Shown: piece by piece, positions 1-8,263 of the stretch
Numbering within the stretch: the stretch's first letter is position 1
Layout: every line of letters starts with the position of its first letter
Origin: JAADHU01 sp964446495
Lineage (GTDB): Bacteria > Pseudomonadota > Gammaproteobacteria > Steroidobacterales > Woeseiaceae
Direction of reading: 5' to 3'
NCBI GenBank assembly: GCA_964446495.1
Contig: CAYUOY010000001.1
Span: 1-64,000 of the forward strand
DNA: 64,000 nucleotides
The notes under the pieces: model-generated
What the model was told of the DNA's origin: nothing
Seen by the model: the letters and a program-made list of their open reading frames with translations, nothing else
Databases searched by the model: none
Program-made: the position numbers and the translations under genes

Positions 1-1746
1 GCAACTCATGCAACGATCGGCTTCCGCCTTCGCATCTTCCTCTGACAGGCCCTTAATGCGTTCGCCGAATGAGCCCAGTACGGAATCCGGCGTGATCTCG
101 TTTTCCTGGCGAACATGCCGTTCTTCATACTTGAAGTGGCCAAGAAATAGCTCATCGGAGGGTACAATTTCGACGGCTGAGCGGTCTTCGTAGTTATGGA
201 TCGCGTAGTCAGAAGAGTCTGTACCACTCTCCTGCACATGCGGATAGGCGCTCGGAGCATGGTCCGTCTCACGCAATTTTTCGAGCAGGCTGAAGCGGTG
301 AACGTCGACTTTGGGTCTCTTCGAGATATCGTGACCCGAGAGGAATGAGTCGATCCCTTCCGCCGCGATCGACGCCTGGCCAATGGCCGTCGTCAAAAGG
401 TGTGGCTTGACGATGTCACCGCCAACAAACAGGTCAGTATGATTCTTGACACGGTAGAAACCGTCGGCGTCAATCAATCCGCGGCCATTGTCAAGGCTGT
501 CAAAGCCGGTCAGATCACCGCTTTGGCCAATGGCGGCAACGATCAGGTCACATTCGATATCAAACTCGGAGCCTTCCTTGACGACGGACTTGCCCGAACT
601 CCAGTCGACCTCCGTCATGCGCAGTCCCGTGGCGCGACCATCATCGTTGGTAATGACTTCCACCGGTAGCACGGAACCCATGATCTTGACGCCCTCCTGG
701 GTGACATGGTGGACTTCCATTTTTGTGGCGGGCATGTCGTCGAGTGATTCCCACGAGACCAGCGTTACGTCGGCGCCCTGGCGCTGGGCAACGGTGGCGG
801 CATCATGTGCGACATGACCGAGAATGACGCTCTCCGGCCGATCGTGTTCACGCTTGGACTTGATATGACCCAGGCGGCGAGCAACGGCGGCGACGTCCAT
901 CGACGTATCGCCACCACCGACGACCAGTACACGCGCGGCGGTATGCTTCAGTCGCCCATCGTTGAAGGCTTGCAGAAACGCAACACCGCTGATGCAGTTC
1001 GGTGCGTCGCCACCTGGAACCGGCAGTGCCGAACCGGATTGTGCGCCCAGTCCAATAAATACCGCATCGAATTCCTGTTGCAATTCCTCGAGCGAAACAT
1101 CGACGCCAACCTTGGTGTTATTGCGGACTTCGACCCCGAGATCGAGAATGCGCTTAATCTCGCCGTCAAGAACATCGGGCGGTACCCGGTAGCCGGGAAT
1201 GCCGTATCGCATCATGCCGCCCAATTCATCGTGCGCTTCTATGATGGTGCAGCCGTGTCCCATGCGGCGCAAGTGATAGGCACAGGCGAGGCCCGCTACG
1301 CCACTGCCGACAATGGCCACTTTTTTGCCCGAGTCCTTTTCGATGGTTTTTAGTTTCAGCTTATGCTCAAGCGCATAGTCACCGATGAACTGTTCAACCG
1401 CATTAATGCCTACATGGTCCTCGACTTCATTACGGTTACAGCCGTCCTCACAGGGTGCAGGGCAGACTCTGCCCATGATGGCCGGGAATGGATTCGCATC
1501 GGTCACTCTGTCGAACGCGTATTCCTGCCATGGCATGTCACCCGGCGCTTTTTCAATGCCGCGTGCAATATTCAGCCAGCCGCGAATGTCTTCTCCCGAC
1601 GGGCAGCTGCCCTGACACGGTGGCGTACGGTGCACATAAGTTGGGCACTTGTGCGACGCATCGGCCGTAAAAATTTCTTCCTGCCAGGGACGATGTGTGT
1701 TGTCACCGTCTTTGAAACGGCGGTTTGTAAGCATTTTTTCAGTCAT
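1..1746 (-). CDS. dsrL: DsrL, NAD(P)H:acceptor oxidoreductase of the oxidative Dsr pathway (partial, C-terminus off the window)
   Basis: Flavin and iron-sulfur oxidoreductase of the glutamate-synthase small-subunit type; in sulfur oxidisers it passes electrons from DsrAB to NAD(P)+. The frame is open from ATG 1746 to base 1, giving 582 residues. An N-terminal cysteine set lies at residues 34, 44, 48, 95, 99 and 103. The FAD fold GSGVAG is near residue 147 and a second nucleotide fold GGGDTSMD is about 130 residues further on. The last visible residues, RCMSC, are probably the start of the C-terminal ferredoxin domain, which is cut by the window edge. AAGAAGAGA precedes the ATG, and dsrK ends 31 bp upstream, so it continues the operon. 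Identity is well supported; subtype cannot be decided without the C-terminus. Confidence 0.93.
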   Translation of the reverse strand, partial: MTEKMLTNRRFKDGDNTHRPWQEEIFTADASHKCPTYVHRTPPCQGSCPSGEDIRGWLNIARGIEKAPGDMPWQEYAFDRVTDANPFPAIMGRVCPAPCEDGCNRNEVEDHVGINAVEQFIGDYALEHKLKLKTIEKDSGKKVAIVGSGVAGLACAYHLRRMGHGCTIIEAHDELGGMMRYGIPGYRVPPDVLDGEIKRILDLGVEVRNNTKVGVDVSLEELQQEFDAVFIGLGAQSGSALPVPGGDAPNCISGVAFLQAFNDGRLKHTAARVLVVGGGDTSMDVAAVARRLGHIKSKREHDRPESVILGHVAHDAATVAQRQGADVTLVSWESLDDMPATKMEVHHVTQEGVKIMGSVLPVEVITNDDGRATGLRMTEVDWSSGKSVVKEGSEFDIECDLIVAAIGQSGDLTGFDSLDNGRGLIDADGFYRVKNHTDLFVGGDIVKPHLLTTAIGQASIAAEGIDSFLSGHDISKRPKVDVHRFSLLEKLRETDHAPSAYPHVQESGTDSSDYAIHNYEDRSAVEIVPSDELFLGHFKYEERHVRQENEITPDSVLGSFGERIKGLSEEDAKAEADRCMSC

Positions 1747-1777
1747 CGATTCTCTTCTTGCGATTGATCATTGTAGG

Positions 1778-3340
1778 TCATGCCGTGGCAACATCAGCGG
1801 TCGTTTCTTCATCAACACCGGTTGTCGCCGTCTTTTCATCTGCACCCTCTATCGTCTGGCCATCGAGAATGATGGCGTTCGATACGAGTTGGTGAACGCT
1901 GACGATACTGTCCATGTCGAATCCGTAGCTGGGCATGACTTTGGAAAATTGTGATTTGCAGATCGCACAAATTGCCGCCATGTGAGTGACGCCGTGCTCT
2001 TCAACGACTTCTTGTAAGGCTTGCATTCGCGGTGAGGCACCCTTGGTCCTGAGTTCAATCAGGTCGTCCGTGAGCAGTCCGCCGCCGCCGCCGCAACAAA
2101 AGGTACTTTCGTTGATCGTATCGGCGGCCATGTCGACGAAATTGTTACAGCAGGCCTTGATAATGGCCCGCGGAATTTCAAACTGTCCGCCGGGTTTGTC
2201 GCCCATTCTGGAGCCACGAGCAACGTTGCACGAGTCATGGTATGTCAGCGTCATATGATCATTCGCCGACTTGTCCAGATTCAGCGCACCTTTTTGGAGC
2301 AGGTCATAGGTGAATTCGCAAATATGTTGCGGAACCGGGTAGTTCCGGTCCAGGAAATCAAAGGGTCCGACCAGGGTGTTCATGAAACTATAGGCAACCC
2401 GCCAGGCGTGGCCACATTCGCCGAAGACAATACGTTTGACACCGAGATCTTCGGCGGCCTTACGGATACGTTCCGCGACCATCTTCATCTGCTCGACGGA
2501 GCCAATGAACATCGCAAAATTTGCGGCCTCTGACGCGTACGAACTTATGGTCCAACTGACACCGGCCTGATGAAAGACTTTGGCGTAGCCAATAAGTCCA
2601 TCGACGTGCGGTTCGGCAAAAAAGTCGGCGCTGGGGGTCACCAGGAGGATGTCCGCACCCTTCTGATTCAATGGCAGTTTGACCGCAACGCCGGTCTCGT
2701 CCTCAATGTCTTCCTCAAGGTCTTCCAGCGTATGTGCCAGCGCTTTCTCCGGAAGACCCAGGTTGTTGCCGATCGTGTGCACCTTGCCAATAATTTCATT
2801 GCAGTATTTCTGGCCCTTGCCAATATGGTCCATGATTTCCCGAGCGGCCATGGAAATTTCGGCCGTGTCGATACCGTAGGGGCAATAAACAGAGCATCGC
2901 CGGCATTGTGAGCACTGATGAAAATAGGTGTACCAGTCATCCAGCACTTCTTCGGTGAGATCCTCGGCGCCCACCAACCAGGGTACGAGTTTGCCCGCCA
3001 GCGTAAAATTGCGGCGATACACCTTGCGCATCAGATCCTGGCGCGCGACCGGCATATTCTTCGGGTCACTGGTGCCCAGGAAGTAATGGCATTTATCCGT
3101 ACAGGCACCGCATTTGACGCAGCTGTCCATATAGACCTGCAATGCTCGTGACTTGCCGAGCAACTCGCCGAATTTATCAATGGCTTTGGTTTGCCAGTCA
3201 TCGACCAGTTCAGCCGGGAAGCCGAGAGCTTCCTGGTGAATTGCGGCAGCGGCAAAGGGCGACGAATGCTTCATCGCATCACGTTTGAGTGTCGGGATTT
3301 CGACCGGAACCGTGATTGAAGGTATCTCGAAATCAGCCAT
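1778..3340 (-). CDS. dsrK: DsrK, HdrD-like iron-sulfur subunit of the DsrMK(JOP) membrane complex
   Basis: Cytoplasmic catalytic subunit of the Dsr membrane complex, related to heterodisulfide reductase HdrD and thought to act on the DsrC trisulfide/disulfide. From the ATG at 3340 (MADFEIPS) it has 520 residues. Two [4Fe-4S] ferredoxin motifs are visible, CX2CX2CX3C from Cys74 and again from Cys143. Further on come HDSCNVARG and CCGGGGGL, the CCG-type motifs that hold a non-cubane cluster in this family. The frame stays open to an ATG at 3376, but the GGTGGGGAG box sits before 3340 and the shorter start overlaps dsrM by only 8 bp, so I prefer it. It lies between dsrM and dsrL in the usual order. 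Confidence 0.95.
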   Translation of the reverse strand: MADFEIPSITVPVEIPTLKRDAMKHSSPFAAAAIHQEALGFPAELVDDWQTKAIDKFGELLGKSRALQVYMDSCVKCGACTDKCHYFLGTSDPKNMPVARQDLMRKVYRRNFTLAGKLVPWLVGAEDLTEEVLDDWYTYFHQCSQCRRCSVYCPYGIDTAEISMAAREIMDHIGKGQKYCNEIIGKVHTIGNNLGLPEKALAHTLEDLEEDIEDETGVAVKLPLNQKGADILLVTPSADFFAEPHVDGLIGYAKVFHQAGVSWTISSYASEAANFAMFIGSVEQMKMVAERIRKAAEDLGVKRIVFGECGHAWRVAYSFMNTLVGPFDFLDRNYPVPQHICEFTYDLLQKGALNLDKSANDHMTLTYHDSCNVARGSRMGDKPGGQFEIPRAIIKACCNNFVDMAADTINESTFCCGGGGGLLTDDLIELRTKGASPRMQALQEVVEEHGVTHMAAICAICKSQFSKVMPSYGFDMDSIVSVHQLVSNAIILDGQTIEGADEKTATTGVDEETTADVATA

Positions 3341-4091
3341 CGGCGAGCCGCTCCCCACCATCGGGTTGTCCGTCATTTACCGTTGTCGGCCACGATGCAA
3401 TGTGCCGCTTTTCGCGCGGATTGTCGACTTGATTGCGGCCGGGGCTGAAAAATACGCCGGGCGCGTGCAATAGTTTGGAAAATGGAAACACGATGGCCAG
3501 CGTCAGGACCAGTGCAAGGTGCACCAGGAGAACCGGATCGGTCGGAATGGGCTGCCAGTCGAAATACATCAAGCCCAAAATGAAGGTCTTGAGTGCAATG
3601 ATATCGGTGTGTGCGACATACTTCATCATGAGGCCGGTGGCGGCAATACCGATGAGCAGCAGTAACATCAGGTGGTCCGAGGGCGAAGAAATGTAACGTA
3701 CTCGCTCGACCGCGAAGCGCCGTACCCAGAGTCCGGCAAGACCGGCGACCATGGCGAAGCCAGCGTACAGGCCAAAAGGCTGTGCCCAGGTGACCCAGAT
3801 CCATACGGGTTCGGTGAAATAGCGTAAGTGCCGCATCGCTACCAACAATAATGCCGCATGAAAAATCCAGCCGAAAAGCCAGGTCCACTTATTGGCCTTG
3901 AACAGGCTTTCGAAAAAAACGACCTCTTTCGCCATACGAACAACGACGCCTGACCGCGTCGTAGGCGCTGGCGTCGTCGGGATTTTCAGTGGCGCAGGGG
4001 TGCGTGCATAGAGCCGGATTCTGTACGCGAGGCCAATAACAAGAATCGCCGCTGCGAGGTAAAACAGGACTGCATAAACGCTGCTTAGCAC
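3333..4091 (-). CDS. dsrM: DsrM, NarI-like cytochrome b membrane subunit
   Basis: Membrane haem b protein that anchors DsrK and exchanges electrons with the quinone pool. The 252-residue product has about five to six hydrophobic helices, starting with one at residues 4-22, and several helix histidines that could bind haem (for example in IFHAALLL, PSDHLMLL, LVHLALV). It lacks iron-sulfur motifs, as expected for DsrM. The start is GTG 4091 with AAAGAG upstream. It is separated from dsrC by about 160 bp that contain a large inverted repeat, and it overlaps the dsrK start. The hydrophilic tail after residue 220 is short and low in complexity. Confidence 0.92.
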   Translation of the reverse strand: MLSSVYAVLFYLAAAILVIGLAYRIRLYARTPAPLKIPTTPAPTTRSGVVVRMAKEVVFFESLFKANKWTWLFGWIFHAALLLVAMRHLRYFTEPVWIWVTWAQPFGLYAGFAMVAGLAGLWVRRFAVERVRYISSPSDHLMLLLLIGIAATGLMMKYVAHTDIIALKTFILGLMYFDWQPIPTDPVLLVHLALVLTLAIVFPFSKLLHAPGVFFSPGRNQVDNPREKRHIASWPTTVNDGQPDGGERLADG

Positions 4092-4172
4092 GAAGCTCTT
4101 TGCCCTTTCTGATGATGGTTATTCGGTTCTCATTTGCTATGGGTGATCTTGGTGAGCTTTTCAATCAATCTT

Positions 4173-4247
4173 CGGTCGCGCATCAGGTCGCGCTCCTACA
4201 ACGATTCAATGGTCACTTCTGCAGGAGCGTGACCTGACGTGCGACCG
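4173..4247. repeat. 28-bp imperfect inverted repeat, REP/BIME-like, between dsrC and dsrM
   Basis: The arms at 4173-4200 and 4220-4247 match at 24 of 28 positions, with a 19-nt spacer; all four differences are transitions. Read on the minus strand, one arm has the TGTAGGAGCG...GCGCGACCG form that I recall from REP-type repeats of pseudomonads and xanthomonads. It lies just after dsrC in the transcript and has no U-tract, so it looks more like an RNA-stabilising or attenuating stem-loop than a terminator. One arm (16-17 bases) recurs near 12357. Confidence 0.6.
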
Positions 4248-4252
4248 ATCAG

Positions 4253-4585
4253 TCAGACACAGCCGGTTGGTTTAGGCAAGCCAGCAATTTTGCAGGCCTG
4301 TTTAGCCGGACCGTACGGAAACAACTCATACAGGTACTTGCTGTTGCCTTTGTCGGGGCCCAGTGATTTCTTGATGGCTTTGGTCAAAACGCGCACTGCC
4401 GGAGCGATTTGATACTCCTCGTAATAACTACGCAGGAAATTGACCACTTCCCAGGAATCATCATCCATCTCGATGTTTTCACCCTCGGCAATCAGTACCG
4501 CCAAATCCGGGTTCCAAAGACTGATATCAGTGATATAGCCTTCCTCATCGGCCTCAACCGTCGTGCCGTTAATTTCGTAAGCCAT
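4253..4585 (-). CDS. dsrC: DsrC, sulfur-carrier substrate protein
   Basis: Small soluble protein that carries sulfur on its flexible C-terminal arm and presents it to DsrAB and DsrK. The 110-residue length is typical. The C-terminal arm has both redox cysteines, Cys98 in KQACKIAG and the penultimate Cys109 in PTGCV; these separate true DsrC from TusE. AGAGAGG precedes the ATG. It follows dsrH by about 36 bp. The large stem-loop downstream, before dsrM, would allow dsrC mRNA to accumulate apart from the rest of the operon, which is inference. Confidence 0.97.
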   Translation of the reverse strand: MAYEINGTTVEADEEGYITDISLWNPDLAVLIAEGENIEMDDDSWEVVNFLRSYYEEYQIAPAVRVLTKAIKKSLGPDKGNSKYLYELFPYGPAKQACKIAGLPKPTGCV

Positions 4586-4621
4586 GGCTTGCCTCTCTAA
4601 TCTTGTTTTAATCCAGAATAA

Positions 4622-4933
4622 TTATAACCAGGACTGGGTGGCGTCCTTATCCGCCACCAAATCCACAAATCCTTCATAATCAATGGTTTCAACGCCATCG
4701 ATTAACGTCATGTCATTCAGGCCTCGAGCTGCAAGGTCCGGGCCCAACACATAGAAGGACAAACTTTCCATCCGACCGGTTATTTTATCAGCTTGAGAGG
4801 CTTTCGCCAAAGCGGCGTACACGCCATCCTCGATCAGCAGCACAGAACTTCCATCCGCCGCCAGTCTGAGGCAGCTATCCAGTGCATTTCGCTCAAAAGG
4901 AGACTTGTTGACTATATGTAACATAGTGCTCAC
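4622..4933 (-). CDS. dsrH: DsrH, TusB-like subunit of the DsrEFH sulfurtransferase
   Basis: One of three small homologous proteins that form the DsrE2F2H2 hexamer, which passes sulfur from TusA-type carriers to DsrC. It has 103 residues, with a conserved Cys21 in LDSCLRL matching the conserved cysteine of characterised DsrH. The start overlaps the dsrF stop by 4 bp, so translation is probably coupled. The order dsrE-dsrF-dsrH and the size leave little doubt. Confidence 0.95.
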   Translation of the reverse strand: MSTMLHIVNKSPFERNALDSCLRLAADGSSVLLIEDGVYAALAKASQADKITGRMESLSFYVLGPDLAARGLNDMTLIDGVETIDYEGFVDLVADKDATQSWL

Positions 4934-5319
4934 GAACTGATCACAACGTCTTGCTGAGACATGATGTCGCGCAAATCGGCGGCGCCGACCACTTCGACCG
5001 GGATAACCAGGTCATCAGCGGTCAGACCACGAGCTTCAAGTGATTCCTTTTCGACGTATATTTTCTCAACATCGTAGTCGTCGAGTGCGCCGTAAGTTTT
5101 CGAAAAATTCTTCATCCCGATTTCGTTCGTATCCTGATTTTTCTTCAACTGGCAAACACCGTCATCAATAAAAACGACACTCACGTCTTGATCAAAGGCC
5201 GCCGCGACCAGCACCACTTCCAGGCACTCCAGTGCATAGATCGTGCCGTAAGGCGGGCGTCGATTCACGTACATGAATCGTTTTACAATTTCGGGTCCGT
5301 CCTCGTCAAACTCGTCCAT
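4930..5319 (-). CDS. dsrF: DsrF, TusC-like subunit of DsrEFH
   Basis: Middle subunit of the DsrEFH sulfur-relay hexamer. The 129-residue product has the Rossmann-like DsrE fold pattern, with strands such as VSVVFIDDGV, and cysteines at positions 32 and 56. Its acidic N-terminal stretch MDEFDEDGPE precedes the usual family start, which would lie near Met16, but the ATG at 5319 also sits 14 bp after dsrE, so I keep it. It overlaps dsrH by 4 bp. Confidence 0.94.
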   Translation of the reverse strand: MDEFDEDGPEIVKRFMYVNRRPPYGTIYALECLEVVLVAAAFDQDVSVVFIDDGVCQLKKNQDTNEIGMKNFSKTYGALDDYDVEKIYVEKESLEARGLTADDLVIPVEVVGAADLRDIMSQQDVVISS

Positions 5320-5333
5320 GTCTCTCGATTCCT

Positions 5334-5693
5334 CTAGTCGCCGAAGACGACCATGCGGTCGGCCTGAATGCCGGCTTCAACCAGTTGCCCTAGTCCTGAA
5401 ATACGAAAGCCATCTTTCAGAATTTCATCCTTAATACCGCGGCGCAAAGCGGCCGCAACGCAGACAACCAGATCAATGCTATGTTCTTCGGCCAGCGCCG
5501 ACCACAATGCGACGAGATTTCTATCATCTGACTGCGGTTCCGACAATTTGTTGGCATTAAAAACACCATCATTGTAGAAAAACACGCGATAGATTTCGTG
5601 CCCCCTGGCCAGCGCCGCTACGACAAATCGATACGCACTGTCGGATGCCTGGTGCGTAAAGGGTCCTTCGTTGATCAGGATGCCGAATTTCAT
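5334..5693 (-). CDS. dsrE: DsrE, active-site subunit of DsrEFH
   Basis: Carries the active-site cysteine of the DsrEFH sulfurtransferase. Counting from the ATG, the cysteine in DLVVCVAAALRRG is residue 78, the same number as the catalytic Cys78 known for Allochromatium DsrE. The 119-residue length fits TusD/DsrE. The start codon shares one base with the dsrB stop (TGATG), a translational coupling arrangement. DsrEFH is found in sulfur oxidisers and absent from classical sulfate reducers, so this gene sets the direction of the whole operon. Confidence 0.96.
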   Translation of the reverse strand: MKFGILINEGPFTHQASDSAYRFVVAALARGHEIYRVFFYNDGVFNANKLSEPQSDDRNLVALWSALAEEHSIDLVVCVAAALRRGIKDEILKDGFRISGLGQLVEAGIQADRMVVFGD

Positions 5694-6772
5694 CAGAAGT
5701 GAATATGGGTCGATGCGTTCAAACTGCTGCGCCCGCCTCTCCAGTCCTCGATTTGATGTTTGGTAAAGGCCAGGCCGGTCAGTTCGAAAAAGCGCGGCCA
5801 GCCGATGCGATCAATCCATTCACCCATTCGCTCCCAGGCTCGGGCATCGTCCTTGTACGCATAAAGAATGGTCTTCACTACCTCGGCGACTTCCGGCCAG
5901 CGTGGTGGATTATTCGGCAAGTTGGCAACGACCAGTTTGTGGAACGTCGGCTTGGTGCGTGCGTTGGAATGCTTGCCGCCAACCCAGATGGCGAGTTTCG
6001 TTGATTCCGGTCCGTTGATCTGCATTGGGGGGCAGGGTGGGTAACACGCACCACAGCAAATACATTTCTTTTCGTCGACTTCCAGCGACGGCTTGCCGTT
6101 GACCATTGCCGGCCGAATGGCGGCCACCGGGCAACGAGCGACCACGGCCGGTCGTTCGCAGACATTGGCAACAAGATCGTGGTTGATTTTCGGTGGCTTG
6201 GTGTACTGCACATTGATGGCGATGTCACCTTGACCACCGCAGTTAATCTGGCAGCACGACGTCGTCATGCGCACCCGGTTCGGCATTTCTTCGTGAGTGA
6301 ATTCGTGATGTAACTCATCCATCAATGATTTGACGACGCCCGAAGCATCGGTGCCCGGAATATCGCAGTGCAGCCAGCCCTGCGTGTGGGAAATCATCGA
6401 CATTGAATTGCCAGTACCACCCACTGGAAATCCGCCGGCGGTCAGCGTTTCAATGAGAGGCACGGTCTTGTCTTCCGAAGTGCACATGAACTCCGCATTG
6501 CTGCGGGTTGTGAAGCGGATATGGCCGTCGGCATATTTGTCGGCGATATCACACAATTCGCGAATTGTGTGCACATCCATCTGACGCTGCGTGCCCGCAC
6601 GCACTGTCCACACTTCATCGCCGTTCTTGGCGACGTGATGCAATACGCCCGGACGAGGTCGATCATGCCAGTCCCAGTTGCCATAATTCTTCCTGAGCAA
6701 CGGATGCATTTGCGGAAAAGGGTCCGGGACGCCGTGTTCGACTGCTCTGCGCGGTGTTTCCTGGTTCTTCAT
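5693..6772 (-). CDS. dsrB: DsrB, beta subunit of reverse dissimilatory sulfite reductase
   Basis: Siroheme-[4Fe-4S] sulfite reductase subunit that oxidises DsrC-bound sulfur to sulfite in the cytoplasm. About 359 residues. The cysteine-rich segment TTSCCQINCGGQGD and the later CPVAAI supply siroheme-cluster ligands, and an inserted ferredoxin motif KKCICCGACYPPCPP follows. The ATG at 6772 is preceded by GGAGTAG; a TTG one codon upstream is less likely. It is 27 bp after dsrA and overlaps dsrE by one base. Confidence 0.97.
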   Translation of the reverse strand: MKNQETPRRAVEHGVPDPFPQMHPLLRKNYGNWDWHDRPRPGVLHHVAKNGDEVWTVRAGTQRQMDVHTIRELCDIADKYADGHIRFTTRSNAEFMCTSEDKTVPLIETLTAGGFPVGGTGNSMSMISHTQGWLHCDIPGTDASGVVKSLMDELHHEFTHEEMPNRVRMTTSCCQINCGGQGDIAINVQYTKPPKINHDLVANVCERPAVVARCPVAAIRPAMVNGKPSLEVDEKKCICCGACYPPCPPMQINGPESTKLAIWVGGKHSNARTKPTFHKLVVANLPNNPPRWPEVAEVVKTILYAYKDDARAWERMGEWIDRIGWPRFFELTGLAFTKHQIEDWRGGRSSLNASTHIHF

Positions 6773-6799
6773 CAACTACTCCTAAGCGATGGCTCTGCT

Positions 6800-8065
6800 C
6801 TATGCCGCGTCAGCGGACCCGTTGCCAGCCTTCTTCCGTTCGTGCCACTTCCTGGCTTCCTCGTCCCAGTCATCCGTACGCACATAGGAACTGGTGCGTG
6901 GATGGTTCACCATGTTTGGATCGACGTCGACACCGATCGCATCGAGGAAATTCGCCAGTCCGATGCGATCTATGGTTTCACCGATACGCTCGTGCTCAAG
7001 CGCATTCTCGGCGAAGAAGTCGACCACTGTCTCGGCCAACTCGTTTAAGGCTTCGAAGTCTTCATCGGTGTCGAGTTTCATGAACGGGACGATGACGGTG
7101 CCCATCGTGTCGCCAATTTTCAGCGAACGTTTGCCACCCATCAGGACGGAGACGCCGCGATCATCGCCGGGAGACAAGGCCTTGGTCATCACGTTGATGC
7201 AATGCATGCAGCGGACGCAACTCTTGTTATCAATGTCCAGTGTATCGTCGTCGTTCAGGCTGAGTGCGCGTGTTGGACAATTCGAGATCACTGTATCGAT
7301 CATCTGCTTGCGACCGACTCTGGCGACGTGCTTTTTAACCTCCTCCTGATCGACCTTTATGTCGTCACGCCAGGTGCCGATAACGGCGAAATCCGAGCGG
7401 TGGATGGAGTTAACGCAGTCGTTCGGGCAGCCAGAGAACTTAAACTTGAATTTGTACGGCAGCGCCGGTCGATGCATCTCATCGATCAGGCCATTGAGAA
7501 TCATGCGGTGGGCGCGTACTTCGTCGTAACACGATTGCTCGCAACGAGCGTGGCCGACGCAGCTCATGGAGGTTCGCAATGCGGGTCCCGCACCGCCCAT
7601 GTCCAGGCCTATCTTGTTCAATTCGTCGAAAGCGGGCTGTACTTTATCCGTTTTGCAGCCCTGGAACATGATGTCTCCGGACTGTCCGTGCAAGGCAATC
7701 AGTCCCGATCCGTGTTCTTCCCAGATGTCACACATATTGCGTAACAGTTCGGTTGAATAGTGAAAGCCGGCGGGGGGTTGCACGCGAAGTGTGTGAAATT
7801 CCTTCGATTCAGGAAATTTCTCCGCAACCTCGGAGAAGCGAGGAATGACTCCGCCACCGTATCCGTAGACGCTAACGGTGCCGCCTTTCCAGTAACCCGT
7901 ACGGGTTTCGTAAGAATGCTCAAGTTGACCGACCAGGTCCTTCATCATATCGGCGTGGGGCTTGTCACCATCATTCGCCAGCCGTTTAAGGCCGGTCACG
8001 AAGCTTGGCCATGGCCCGTCTTCGAGTTCGTCCAGCATGGGGGATTCGTGTATTTTTTTCGACAT
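6800..8065 (-). CDS. dsrA: DsrA, alpha subunit of reverse dissimilatory sulfite reductase
   Basis: First gene of the operon; partner of DsrB in the alpha2-beta2 enzyme. Visible motifs are SCVGHARCEQSCYDE and FSGCPNDCVNS (siroheme/[4Fe-4S] region), followed by a ferredoxin insert NKSCVRCMHCINVM. I use ATG 8065 (MSKKIHES), which has GGCGGAG eight bases upstream; the frame opens five codons earlier at a TTG that overlaps this ribosome site. The product is 421 residues, normal for DsrA. Divergent from the dioxygenase-like gene at 8264, with an AT-rich control region between them. Confidence 0.97.
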   Translation of the reverse strand: MSKKIHESPMLDELEDGPWPSFVTGLKRLANDGDKPHADMMKDLVGQLEHSYETRTGYWKGGTVSVYGYGGGVIPRFSEVAEKFPESKEFHTLRVQPPAGFHYSTELLRNMCDIWEEHGSGLIALHGQSGDIMFQGCKTDKVQPAFDELNKIGLDMGGAGPALRTSMSCVGHARCEQSCYDEVRAHRMILNGLIDEMHRPALPYKFKFKFSGCPNDCVNSIHRSDFAVIGTWRDDIKVDQEEVKKHVARVGRKQMIDTVISNCPTRALSLNDDDTLDIDNKSCVRCMHCINVMTKALSPGDDRGVSVLMGGKRSLKIGDTMGTVIVPFMKLDTDEDFEALNELAETVVDFFAENALEHERIGETIDRIGLANFLDAIGVDVDPNMVNHPRTSSYVRTDDWDEEARKWHERKKAGNGSADAA

Positions 8066-8171
8066 GAATTTCTCCGCCAAAGTTACGTTGCTATGCTGAG
8101 CCTGTTGATGCCATTTTTGATCATGGCCGCTTATCGAGCGTTGGTTCGTCGAGGCACTTAATTTTGTATAT

Positions 8172-8186
8172 TATGATTTTATCATA
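8172..8186. promoter_or_regulatory. AT-rich palindrome in the divergent dsrA promoter region
   Basis: TATGAT-TTT-ATCATA is a perfect 6-bp inverted repeat with a 3-base centre, inside an AT-rich island (about 8160-8190) in the 198-bp gap between dsrA and the dioxygenase-like gene. It could hold promoter -10 elements for either direction or an operator. No convincing -35/-10 pair was found, so the role is inferred from position. Confidence 0.4.
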
Positions 8187-8263
8187 TACGGTTTCCTGTC
8201 CCGCATCCAGCGACGACGTTGCATCGGCTGGAATAGGCATCTTACCGCGATTTGGGCCCGGAA

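Noticed and set aside
4173..4247. Rho-independent terminator after dsrC
   Set aside because: The stem is long and mismatched with a 19-base loop and no U-run; a REP-like or stabilising role fits better.
1..8065. Sulfate-reducing (reductive) dsr pathway
   Set aside because: dsrEFH and dsrL are present and the gene order is that of sulfur oxidisers; dsrD is not seen.
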